NCBI GenBank assembly: GCA_029962745.1
Contig: CM057171.1
Coordinates: 351,044 to 415,043, forward strand
Source of the DNA: Echinometra lucunter
Taxonomy: Eukaryota; Echinodermata; Echinoidea; Camarodonta; Echinometridae
Direction: 5' to 3'
Length of the DNA stretch: 64,000 bases
In this document: positions 24,275 through 35,137 of the stretch, piece by piece
Layout: each line of letters begins with the position of its first letter
How positions within the stretch are numbered: position 1 is the first letter of the stretch
The notes under the pieces: model-generated
Told to the model about the DNA's origin: nothing
Database searches by the model: none
Seen by the model: the letters and a program-made list of their open reading frames with translations, nothing else
Made by a program: the position numbers and the translations under genes

Positions 24275-24597
24275 AGCTGTGAGCCAGTGAGTGAGCAAGC
24301 TGTCCGGTTTTTTCCTTTATTTTCATTCCTCTTTTCCTTTTCGCTTTCTATCTCTTTTACAATGTTATTTCTTCTTTGAAAAGTGGGGGTATATTTTTAC
24401 ACGCCATCCTCCCGTCTCGAAAAAATGGAATTTATTCCATAAGATCTTTTCTTGAAAAGTTGGGTTTCATTGTCCAAAAAAACACACTGTATAGACCCTA
24501 TACGAAGATAATTTATTTGTAATTTTTCATCTTTTATACTTGGAATTGAGAGAGTTAAACCGATGAAAAAATTATGACAATTGAAAAGGACCCTCAC

Positions 24598-25230
24598 CTC
24601 AGCCTGTAATTCCATCTCGAAGTCTTCATGAGATTTTATCTTGTGATCACGATGTCTGAGGATCACACACTTAAAACAGGCGTGCTTCTTACATCCCTCG
24701 CAGAATATATCTTTGTTCTCTTGTTTATGGATGGAGCACTTCTCAGAGTGATGACCAATGCTGACATTCCCTTCGATGATATCCTCCATGGATACGATCT
24801 CATGACCCTCAAAGCATGTAAGATAATGATGACAATCCAGGCATTTATCACATATGTAGTTATTACAGGTTCTGCAGAATGAGACGGCATCTTGGTGAAG
24901 TTTACAAGCAGTGCATTTTGGACGCTTCTCAAGGACCGCATTAACTCCACCACACTTGGCGTGGTAATCGTCTACGAGTTCATTGACCATCAGATTGGTG
25001 GGGAGATCACCGACACGGTTCGGGGAGAACTTCGTGATCTTCCTGCAGAGCGGACAAACCATGTGATCAAGATCCTGGTGTGACAGGTCATATTTCTTGA
25101 GACACTTCCTACAGAAGGTGTGTTGGCATGAAGTCAGTAGGGTTGGCTCATCGAAGATATCAAGACAAAGTGGACATGTCAGGTTCTGTTCATAGCTTGG
25201 AGCTGTCTCTTCTCCACTCTTCTCAGCCAT
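24598..25230 (-). CDS. Gene 2 exon 1: RING, B-box 1 and B-box 2
   Basis: It begins at ATG 25230 (MAEKSGEET); the TTG-initiated extension upstream is ignored. 633 bp encode residues 1-211, and the exon ends at donor GAG/GTGAGG. The RING finger is C3HC4: C19, C22, C35, H37, C40, C43, C59, C62. B-box 1 spans about 106-147 (C106, C109, C119, C122, C127, C130). B-box 2 spans about 165-201 (C165, H168, C177, C180, C185, C188, H193, H196). All expected zinc ligands are present. By family knowledge this is the catalytic half of a TRIM-type E3 ubiquitin ligase, with the RING recruiting the E2 enzyme. The same exon occurs in gene 4 and, cut, in gene 3. Confidence 0.93.
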
Positions 25231-25720
25231 TGATACAGTCAAGTTACCGATTTCTTGCCAGTTATAAACAACAGTACCTGCTCAAATTAAAATGCGTTTT
25301 ACTTTCCTCATACCTGGTAGAAGTCAGTTGATGAAGCTGAAAACTTTGTAATCTGCTGTCTTGAAAACGAACCTCAGTTAGTGTAAGGCAGCTGTCTCAA
25401 CTGTTCTGTAATGCCTCTTTTCGTTGAAAATGTGCTTTACTGTATTGAATGCTTCGAAGAGCACTGTATTTCAACTGCTCATCCTGTAAATTTGAAGTGG
25501 TCAAATATCAAGCTTGGGTTTGAGCGTATACGTCGATATATTAGGCATTGATTGTGTTGTGAGACAGACCATGAATTGAAGTGGGTTTTCCCCACGTACC
25601 TTTGACCTCAAAGACGAGAATGATATTGTCGTGTGATTGTATACAGAGGGCGATATACACATTCATGTAGTTCTCAACTTCGATAGCATAATAGGTCCCA
25701 GATTCTCTTTGAATATTCGC
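25231..25720 (-). promoter_or_regulatory. 5' flank of gene 2 (conserved with gene 4)
   Basis: About 450 bp upstream of the ATG align closely with 56820-57290 upstream of gene 4, so the duplicated unit includes the likely 5' UTR and promoter. A potential donor (CAG/GTATGAG) at about 25310 is not conserved in gene 4. I recognise no TATA box or other defined element. Promoter function is inferred from position only. Confidence 0.35.
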
Positions 25721-25721
25721 A

Positions 25722-26060
25722 CATAATACATGTTAATTGATATTTATGTAAAATAAAAGAGAGAAAACGAAAGAAAAGTAGAAGGGTAGCAAAGGAGAAA
25801 AAGAAGAGAGGGGAAGAGGAAGAGGGGCATGATACATGTTGATCAATTTGTTGAGAGTCATTTCACATACAGGGAGAAAAGAAGAGGGGTAACAAAAAAA
25901 AAAAAAAAAGAGAAATAAGAGCAAGAGGAAGGGGAGGAGAAGCATACAATATAGATATACATCCTTTCAGAGTCATGGAAAATATAGACATAGAGAGAAA
26001 AGGATAGGGTAATACAATAAGAGAGAGGAATAGAAGAAGGTGAAACAGAAAAAGCAGATG
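25722..26060. repeat. Purine-rich minisatellite, array 3 (short, diverged)
   Basis: Three to four diverged units with agagagaaaa-type sequence and 'acatgttgatcaatttgttg' or 'atacatcctttcagagtcat' elements, lying 5' of gene 2. The 5' flank of gene 4 (57340-57660) has the same arrangement. Confidence 0.75.
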
Positions 26061-26590
26061 GATCATAATTGGTCGTGTTATGCATAGAGAGGGCGATCGT
26101 CCTCACGTACGTGGTATAGATCTCAGATCCTCTTCATGATTACCTAATTAATGTCTCTCGTGGATAGTATGAACGCAACGATATAACGTAGATATGGACA
26201 GAAATATGTCTTGAAACGTGATGACAAAGGGGAAGCATGTCACCCCAGTAGCACTGACGATAACACAGCAATATATAACTGTTCGTAACGACAATATAGA
26301 AGCAAAAAGAAAAAACAAAAACAAAAACAAAGCAAAAACAAAAACACATTAAGCATGACTGATACAGAAATAATTCATCGGAATATGAAAATAAAGGCTA
26401 TAATGAAGTATGTCATAACAAAAACAAAATTAAGATGATTGATATGAATACTATGTCATTGCAATGTCATTGTTATTTTCTTGGCGTTGATATAGAGTAA
26501 TGAAAATTTTGATATACTTTGTGATTGACAGTTTACCTTTCATACACTGGAGGTATGACCCTCCCCCCCCCCCCCCCCCCCATCCCGACT
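26061..26590. other. Intergenic, non-coding
   Basis: I see no gene. There is an A-rich (aaaac)n stretch at 26300-26345 and a C18-type run at about 26563-26582. Confidence 0.5.
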
Positions 26591-26594
26591 ACAC

Positions 26595-26930
26595 CTTTTT
26601 GCCAGAGTCTGGTAGCCTTGCTATTCGGGGAATTACGTGTAAACTCAGACATAATGTCAGCTTTTGCTTGTTGATATAATATACAAATTAAAAACCATAA
26701 GGGTCTGTTGTTTATTTATTTTATATCAACAAGTAGAAGCTGACATTGTGTCTATGTTTTATTGAGAAAGAAACTAATCAGAATCTGTGTTTATTTATTT
26801 GTTGATTTGTTTATTATTCTTTTCTTTCATTTTTTTCTCAGGTTAGACAGAGCATCCCCACATGCCACAGTCTGACAGCCTTAATACATACATAAGATCA
26901 TGGACAAACTTGAGCTGATGTCAAATTTTG
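26595..26930 (+). repeat. Decayed tandem copies of an exon-like unit
   Basis: Two degenerate copies of the exon-like segment at 27003-27164. The one at 26842-26925 keeps the acceptor (tttttctcag) and starts GTTAGACAGAGC, one base shorter than the intact copy, so it soon hits a stop. The one at about 26597-26670 is older. Both are followed by a 'ttgttgatata' stretch. The hairpin between 'aatgtcagcttttgcttgtt' (26657) and its inverse (26735) arises within this repeat. Confidence 0.5.
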
Positions 26931-27002
26931 TTGATATATAAACTAATAAAATCAATTCTTTGTTTGTTGATTTGTTTATTATTGTTTTGTTTACTTTTCC
27001 AG

Positions 27003-27164
27003 GTTAAGACAGAACATTCCATCGTGTCATGGTCCGACAGCATTGCTATCCATATTAAAATGGACCGATTCAGATATGATGTCGGCTATTACGCAGTGGG
27101 TGAAGAGACGGAAAAAGGAAACCTTGTTGTAAACGTAGGCGTGCCTTTGAAATTTGAACATTGA
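27003..27164 (+). CDS. Putative terminal exon, unrecognised
   Basis: A good acceptor (tttgtttacttttccag, AG at 27001-27002) precedes a 162-bp open segment that starts VKTEHSIVSW and ends LKFEH before TGA at 27162-27164. The 53 residues are of mixed composition, unlike the low-complexity frames nearby. AATAAA occurs at about 27428, just before an A-tract. No upstream exon on this strand was recognised in the window. It could be the last exon of an unseen gene, or an orphan repeat copy. Confidence 0.35.
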   Translation, partial: VKTEHSIVSWSDSIAIHIKMDRFRYDVGYYAVGEETEKGNLVVNVGVPLKFEH

Positions 27165-27955
27165 ATGGACATAATCTAATTCAGTATTCTAAATTATTTT
27201 CATCAAGGTTGTTGTTTCAAGGCAGGATTCCTTGTTACTGTTAAAGTATAACAGAGTTTCTCAATTAAGGCTTGTTCACATATTATGCTATAGTAAACCA
27301 CAAGAGAAATGGAGGGGGGGGGGGGGGGGTTAAGTGCACTGGGCCTCTTATTTATGGATCTTATGACACACAGTTATGAACACGCATGTGTATTAGCTCT
27401 GTTGTGTCAGTTATTCTCACTTAAATCAATAAAAAAAAAAAAAAGAAAACAACCCTGTCTTTGTAAGACTATGGATATTATTGATGCCAGTTTTAGATAA
27501 ATGTCTGAATGGTGTCTGATTCTTCCATGAAAACTCAAGAATTTGTGTCTTTAACACATACTAATGACCATCATGTGTGGAACTGTATGACCCAATTTAC
27601 ATAAAAGGTTCTAGTTTAACCGTGGTCTACATACACCTCCGCTAATGACTAAAATAGGCAAAAATAAGTGTAAATAAGCGTATAACTTAATAAGTGCATT
27701 GCTGACCTCCCCCCCCCCCCCTTCCCCATGGGACAAGATCAGAGTACAAAGTACGCTTATAGAGGTCTAAACCATAATTTGAATATCAACTCTTATGTAA
27801 ATTCAGGCCTATGTATCCAGTAATTTTCATTAACCATACTAACATCTTTTATGTCTTTGATGAGGTATTGTGGAGAAAACTGGGCTATATAAAGCTCGGT
27901 GGCTATCATAATCAAATATCAAGTCTATACCTCTTCTCAATAATAACATATAATA
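27165..27955. other. Intergenic, non-coding
   Basis: No gene seen. It contains G17 at about 27313, an A-tract at 27430 and a C-run at 27710, and ends in sequence shared with 875-955. Confidence 0.5.
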
Positions 27956-27956
27956 T

Positions 27957-28145
27957 ATAATATAATAATAATAATAATAATAGAGCATACTTATTAAGCG
28001 CATAATAACTGGAGTAGTTCTCTATGCGCTTTACAATAATTGGTGCAAAAGTGCATAAGACAAAATATGAATATCATAGCAAATGCAGGACCCGCAAGGG
28101 AAGATCAGCTGATAATTCTGAAGTGGCTACCCTGGGTAAATAAGG

Positions 28146-28183
<38 letters not shown>

Positions 28184-28245
28184 TATTATTATTATTATTA
28201 TTATTATTATCATCATCATTATTATTATTATTACCTCTTTTAAAA
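27957..28245 (+). mobile_element. SINE-like element with (TTA)n tail
   Basis: The body contains 'agcgcataataactggag', 'ctctatgcgctttacaata' and 'gaagatcagctgataattct', followed by 'aagggttattattatt' and about 90 bp of TTA repeats (28147-28240). The related fragment at 960-1010 lacks the TTA tail. The tail and the body motifs point to a retroposon 3' end. The family is not identified. Confidence 0.55.
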
Positions 28246-28429
28246 CATTGAAGTTATCATGCATTGTAGTCACATACTCATATTTTGCCTTAAATATTAT
28301 GAAGCCATAGTTATCCTAATAAGAAAACTGAAATAACTGATTGATAGATTATTTTTGCAAAATATCTGAAGTTGATCATTTGTTAATCATTGTCAAACTT
28401 TTTAAGTGTCATATAACATTGCTGCCTGA

Positions 28430-29739
28430 ACATGCTTTTAAAATCTATTATGTATCTCGATCTACCATGTTTTCTTGACAATGGAAATTTCTTCTTTGTA
28501 TAGAGAAGGAAAGAAACATGTTTTGAAATCTAAAAAATCTGAAATCTGAAAATTGTTTATAATTATACATTTGATTATATGTCATCAGATTTGATAGCGG
28601 TTTTACTAATGAGATGCCAAAATATATATACATGTGTTGCTTTAGTTCACTGAACTTGTTAATTGACACTGTAAAAAAAGTGTAATTATGCAAATTTGTT
28701 ATGAAACCAGACAAACAGGAAAACAAACAGGAGTGAAATCATGTAATCAGCTGTTGTTTTTTTTTTCATTCCATTCATTTCTTTCATTTATTTGTGATCA
28801 ATCCTTGATACAGCTCAGATTTCCTGACTATTTGAAACATTAGCATATAATTATTGTCAGGTCTGTTTGACCATGCAGTTATTAAGACATATAATTAACT
28901 GAAAAAAAAGCTGTGACTTTGTTTTGAGGAAATTAAATTCAAAGACTGCATGCTCGCTTTTGACATGAAAACTAGGTTATGCTATGCAAAATGTTTACAA
29001 TTGACATAAACATAATACAAAGGTCACTCCTGTGACATGAACAAAAATCATGGAGATATTGTTTGTTTAATAGCAAACATGGTATACTTTGTCCACATGA
29101 ATTGGTGTGTGGAATGAGATTTGTTTACTTTGACGTCTTAATAAGCCCCCGGTCTAACATTTTACTCAAAAGACTGATTATCAGCAAAACGGGTTACAAT
29201 TTCCAAAGTATGGCCCAATAATTATATCAAAGTATTACAGCTTCCAATTCATTATCTGTACACAACACTAGTGTATGTTCATACATAACTATATCAATAT
29301 TGATTTTTTGTTGTTGGAACAAGAACATGATTATATTGTATTCATATTTCTGATTCTTTATTTTTAATTCAGTAAAAACATGTTTATCACTTGGCGATTT
29401 TCAGTGGTGATATTTCAATAATAAACCACATCCTTTTAATCCATCCATTTGTTTGACCTTTTTTCACCTTTTATTCTTTTTATTCGATAATAGTCCTTTT
29501 GATCATAATTGGTTCAGTGTTGTTCACTGTAATTCATTTTCATCTTTAGAAACGATGCACATTGCACTCAATAAAGCATGGTGTATAAGTGCAAACCTAG
29601 TAAATCCATAGTTGAAATGACATTAATATTTACTATGTTTACATGTACTGTAATAGAGATTATGATATAGATAAATTATGCTTAGCTATAACAAAACTAA
29701 AAAGATTTTGTTGAAGAAACTTCGATGGTAAAAGTGAGT

Positions 29740-29740
<1 letters not shown>
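28430..29740. repeat. Left flank of module 3, copy of 1010-2310
   Basis: Near-identical to 1010-2310 from 'aaaatctattatgtatctcg' to the start of the GA run. Non-coding. Confidence 0.8.
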
Positions 29741-29770
<30 letters not shown>

Positions 29771-30900
29771 TAACCAAAAACGAGAAAATAGAAGAAAGAC
29801 GAAGAGGAGGAAAAGAATATACATGTTGATACATTCATTGAGAGTTATTCAAAAGAAGAAGAGAGAGAGGGAGAGGGATAACAAAAGAGAGATATGAAAT
29901 AAAGAAGAGGTGAAAGAGAGCCACATAATACATAATTATAATGATGATAGATTCATTGCGAGTCATGTAAAGTAAGAGAGAGCAGAAGAGGGGTAACAAG
30001 GGAGAAAAGAAGAAAGGGAGAGGGGTAAGAAAAGAGAGAATTAGAAGAGGAAGAGGAGGAGAGCATAATCCATTTTACATTCATTGAGAGTCAAGTAAAC
30101 TTAAGAGAGAAAAGAAGAGATCAAAAGGAGAAGGGTAACCAAAAGAGAGAAATAGAAGAAAGACGAAGAGGTGAAAAAGAATATGCATATTCATACATTC
30201 ATTAAGAGTGTAAAACAAGAAGAGAGAAAGGGAGAGGGGTAACAAAAGAGCGAAATGGAAGAGAGAGAGGAAGAGGAGGGGAGCATAATACATTTGGATA
30301 CTTTCATTGAGAGTGTAAAACAAGTAGAGAGAAAGGGAGAGGGGTAACAAAAGAGAGAAATGGAATAAAGACGAAGAGGAGGAAAAGAACATACATGTTG
30401 ATACATTCATTGAGAGTTATTCAAAACAAGAAGAGAGAAAGGGAGAGGGATTAAAAAAAGAGAGAAACGGAATAAAGACGAAGAGGAAGAAAAGAACATA
30501 CATGTTGATACATTCATTGAGAGTTATTCAAAACAAGAAGAGAGAAAGGGAGAGGGATAAAAAAAGAAAAGGAAAAAAGGGAGAGGGGTAAGACAAGAGA
30601 GAAATAGAAGTATAGAAGAGAAGCATAATACGTGTAATGTTGATATATTCATTGCGAGCCATGTAAAGTAAGAGAGAGAACAGGATGAGGGGTAACAAGG
30701 GAGAAAAGAAGAAAGGGAGAGGGGTAACAAAGAGAGAAATAGAAGAGGAAGAGCAAGAGAGCATAATTGCATGTTGATATATTCATTGAGAGTCAAGTAA
30801 ACTAAAGAGAGAAAAGAAGAGATGAAAAAGGAGAGGGGTAACATGAGAGAGAAACATTAGTGAAGGAGAGGGAGCATAATACATGTTGATACATTGATTG
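29738..30900. repeat. Purine-rich minisatellite, array 4
   Basis: About ten degenerate units. The best-preserved neighbours repeat every ~107 bp (the 'catgttgatacattcattga' element recurs at 30394 and 30501). The plus strand is almost entirely purine between these elements. All frames through it are low complexity. Confidence 0.88.
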
Positions 30901-33098
30901 AAAGTCATATAAATTCAATAACCTCAAAGATAATGTTAGGAGTTTGTAGCCAGTGAAAACAGGCCTTGTAGGTTTATAAAGTGTACCATGTTTGTTGTGA
31001 GGAAAGGTGGAGTTTTAGGCAAAGGTAGAAATAATACCTGAACTTTCCCTTTTCATTTATGTTCATTTTGAAGGATATGAAAGAAAAAATGTGCCCTGGA
31101 AAGGCTTGCTCTTCTGATACATTCATATTGAAAATTTGATGACAAAAAATAATAACTAAAAAATTTCAAACAAATTTAATCACAAGGCTAGTGAAGTTAA
31201 TTGATTTCATGAAAGTCTTTGTGATTATGGTGAAAGTTGCTATCATCTGATCATTTGGAGACAAAGACGTCGGTCATGCACTCCCATCCTGTCAAAATAG
31301 TGGCGGTTACAGCACCCGTGACTCTATATGCCAATACCCAACAAAGTTATAAGTGATAATTTTTGCTTGTTTGCTCTTCTCTATATTGTCTTCTTTAATT
31401 CAAATATTCTATGTAATATTTCCCGCTGTCACTCATTCTCTCTCTCGTTTATTTTCCTCCCGTCATCTCTCAACTCGCAGACAAAGCCATTCTTTTCTCC
31501 GCGTTCAGTTTCAATAGACATCACAAACGCTTCTGTTTTTATTGAAATCTATCAGTCTTTATTTTTCCTTATCAGCCCTTGTAAACATCATGTGACATTC
31601 AGAACTTTCTTAACGTTTTGAAAATTTTGAAAATTCATAACATTTCTGAAAAGTAACCTTAAAAACCCACCCCCAACTAACAACTCCAAACAAAAACAAA
31701 ACAGAGAAACCAAAAACAACAAATATGACTAAACAAAACAAAATTCCACAGTTTTTTCCGGAGTCTTCTTTATACAAGCAAGCAAGCAAGCATGCAAGCA
31801 AGCAAGCAAGCCCCCCCCCCCCCCCATCCCCGGGCGTCTTTATTTCTTTACTGCCTTTTCTACTTCTAAATTCCAAGGGTTACAAAAACTCGTGTATGTG
31901 TGTGGGGAGGGGAGGGATTCCCTGTCCCCCCCACCTTCCCGACGTCCGCTCATGTTTATGTCTAGCTGTTCTTTTACTTCATGAATTGATCACAAGGATA
32001 AATGCGATTAAGTATAAAATCTATAGAATGTACAGTGGAAGGAATATCATATACATACAGCTGGTTCCCCCTTTAAAAGAATACAGACACCCGGTGACTT
32101 CCACCGAAAAATGAATGTCCATTTGCTAACAATCATAAAATTTGCTACATGTCTAGAAGTATTTGAACTACCACGACAAAATTCTCATGAATCAGTGTGA
32201 ATCAATGAGCTTAACAAGCTGTTTAAAAATTTGATTGGCATATCGTTAGGGCTAAACGCATGGAATTTGAGACCAGTCTCATCATTTCTCACCTCAAGTT
32301 CTTCATATTTGATTTTTTTTTTTTGGTTGAGAATTTCAATGTACGGCACAAAGATAACTGATAGGCGGTGGACATAAGCCATGTATATTTTCAAGCAATG
32401 TTGTATATAGGGTCAGAAATAAGTGAATAAAAGTGTCGTGTCAATGATACCAAGCTGTCATGACCGTTGCACTCTTTTTCTCGCTCAGTGGCAAATAAAT
32501 GTCAAGTCTAATGGTTATGTATATACAGTACGTTTAGAGTATTATAATATGCTTCTGGTAATACCTAGTTAATCCGCCAAATTTAGACATGACAGTTTCC
32601 TCGCTATGACTAGTTTTAGTGATACTATAGTGTTTTTGTGATTCATTGCATTATCACAATGATTATATAATAAGGCATAAAACTTTTACAGCTCTGTACT
32701 TACAAGGAACTGGAAATACATGATATATTTACATACATATAAACACATGATAGACAGATTAATGGACCATGCTGGTCAATTTGATGATATAAGAAGAAAG
32801 CTTTCTTTTACGTGGCATTGCGAGAGTCAGTATGTGCATGTACTTCTAACATAGACATAAAATATACAGAGCAAAGAATAATTTACATGTTTCTATATCA
32901 TGTATATACATTATGTTTAGGGTATGATAATGTGCTTCTATACCAGCCTAAGTTAAACTATTAATCCGGCAAATTTAGACATGACAGTTTGCTCGCTTTG
33001 CCTAGTTTTTAATTCATGGCATAAACACAATGAACAATGACGATACAATAAGTCATAGAACGTTTCAAGAGTGTATTTATCAGGAAAGGAATATACAT

Positions 33099-33335
33099 AC
33101 ACTCTTAAAACAAATCAGTTAAAAATGACTAGATGAAAGGGTCAGCTGGGTGCAACTATAATACTAGTCACTTTTTTTTTCCTATATTTTATTCATTTGT
33201 GAATATTTTCTAGGCGTATTTTGACTAGAACTCAGTCATTTCTGACTAGAACATAGTAACTTTTGTGACTAGATAATAATAATTGCACCCAGCTGACCCA
33301 TAATCTAGTCATTTTAACTATTTTGTTTAGAGTGT
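33099..33335. mobile_element. ACACTC-ended MITE, copy 3
   Basis: The module 3 copy of the element at 5129-5366, with the same inverted ends and interior. Confidence 0.8.
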
Positions 33336-33495
33336 ATGTACATATACATAAACACATCATGACAGACAGATTCATGGACCGTGCTGGTCATCTCTTTACC
33401 TGGCATTAGAGAGTCGGTATATATACTTCTATCATAATACTGGAGGGGGGGGGGATCTTCTTCTCTTTTTCTTGATGAGTACAGTCCACCATCTG

Positions 33496-33666
33496 GGGCC
33501 CGTTGCATAAAACTTTTGCCAGACCTTTTTTCTGGCAAAAAAAAATCTGGCAAATTTTTATGTAATGGAACACTATGGCAATTTTTTTTTTTTTTTTTTT
33601 TTTTTTGCCGTAGTTTCCTCAAATTTGCCATAAAAAACTCTGGCAAAAGTTTTATGCAACGGGCCC
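33496..33666. mobile_element. PIF/Harbinger-like MITE, copy 1
   Basis: 171 bp with inverted ends GGGCCCGTTGCATAAAACTT, flanked by the 3-bp direct repeat CTG (33493-33495 and 33667-33669). Modules 1 and 2 have the uninterrupted site (ccaccatctggtgtattc at about 5521 and 16210). A 3-bp CWG duplication fits PIF/Harbinger. An A/T-rich centre with long T runs separates the arms. Confidence 0.88.
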
Positions 33667-35137
33667 CTGGTGTATTCTCGTACTGGTTTGGCTGGCCGGT
33701 GCAGTGTATATACAGTGCCACATAAAAAAGACTACATGATAACTATGTGCAGCTAAAAACAACGGTAACCCCTTTTACCGGAGCTGGATTTCCTGTACCT
33801 CCTGCCTAAAGGAGATGGCAGAGGTACAGTTCACAAGATCTCCAGGAAGCGAGTTCCAAAGTGGAATATGCAAGGGCTTATGACAACAGCCTGTTCCCCA
33901 CCTCCCTGATTTCAGCCCATGTTTTAAAAAAAAAATGTTCATTTAAAACAAAAATGTTAATGTTCGGATTTTTTAGCTGATTTTTTTTTTACTTCATGAT
34001 TTGATCACACTGAATTATACATGTGGAGTATATGAAATACCATACATATATGCATACAACTGATGGTGCTCCCTTAAAAACACATACATCAGAGCTGACA
34101 ACTTCCATGAAACGGTCCCCTGGGGACTTCTCCCGAAAAATCAATGTCCATTTGCTAACAATCATAAAATTGCTATATGTCTAGAAATATTTGAACTACT
34201 ACGACAAATTGTCATGAATCAAATGAGCTTATCAAGCTGTTTAGAAATTTGATTTGCATATCGTTAGGGCTAAAGGCATGAAATTTGTGATCAGCTTTAT
34301 TCTCATCACTTCTCACAACAAGCTTTTCATATTTGATTTTAGAGCTCACTGAAAGGATGATTTTGTTCGGAACCCCCCTCCCACTTTTGTTCGTAATTTA
34401 GGATCAATCATAGTGTCATTTTCTCACAAGATTTGATTTTTTTGGGGGGGGGATTTCAATGTATGGAACAAAGATAACTGATAGGCCATTGCATATTTTC
34501 AAGAATATAGGGTTTGAAATAAGTGAATAAAAGTGTCGTGTCAATGATACCAAGCTGTCATGTCCGTTGCACCATTTTTTCTCGCTCAGTGACACATAAA
34601 TGTCAAGTCTAATGGTTATGTATATACAGTACGTTTAGAGTATTATAATATGCTTCTGGTAATACCTAGTTAATCCGCCAAATTTAGACATGACAGTTTC
34701 CTCGCTATGACTAGTTTTAGCGATAAGTGACTTTTGTGATTCATGGCATAATCACAATGATGAACATACAAGAAGGCATAGAACCTGGTATATTTACATA
34801 CATACATATAAACACAATGATAGACAGATCCATAGACCGTGCAGGTCAATTTGATGATATAAACAGAAAGCTATCTCTTTTGGCATTGGGAGAGTGAGTA
34901 CATACTTCTAACATAGACATAAAATAAACAGAGCAAAGAATAATTTACATGTTTCTAGTGAGTAGAACGGTGCACATACATTCAGGCATTTGATATCATC
35001 AAGGGAGTGAGCAGTTTCTACGCTACATGATAAACAAGGAAATATGAAGCAAAGGTCCGTATGGAGTAGATATATAGAGCAGAGATGGAGATAGCTTTTA
35101 CAAATCACACGTAATGGTGATATAGAGACACTTTGGA

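Larger units (their letters stand above)
21085..24597 (-). other. Gene 2 intron
   Basis: A 3,513-bp phase-0 intron with donor GAG/GTGAGG and acceptor TTTTTAG/GTG. It is non-coding and holds a foldback element (21373-21935), a hAT-like remnant starting CACCGGC at 22911 and a second palindromic element (23771-24274). Most of it aligns with the intron of gene 4 outside the LINE there. Confidence 0.85.
30905..35137. repeat. Downstream module 3 (3' side of gene 3)
   Basis: Non-coding, collinear with module 4 (59000-63240) and partly with modules 1 and 2. It lacks the tRNA-like hairpin and the relic 3' flank of modules 1 and 2. It has the ACACTC MITE (33099-33335), the Harbinger-like MITE (33496-33666) and a segment with 'gttcggaacccccctcccac' (34357-34385) shared only with module 4. 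Confidence 0.8.

Noticed and set aside
25228..25242. TTG start upstream of the RING exon ATG
   Set aside because: An ATG with a conserved MAEK context follows four codons later in both complete genes.
25300..25320. Splice donor of a 5' UTR intron upstream of gene 2
   Set aside because: The CAG/GTATGAG site is GGAATGAG in gene 4, so it is not conserved.
24628..25331. Plus-strand frames over the RING/B-box exon (also 47543-47800 and 56214-56923)
   Set aside because: Antisense shadows that recur because the exon is conserved.
28040..28243. Poly-tyrosine frame
   Set aside because: Translation of the (TTA)n tail of a SINE-like element.
29738..30900. CRISPR-like array
   Set aside because: Units are degenerate and directly abutting with no unique spacers, in a eukaryotic genome.
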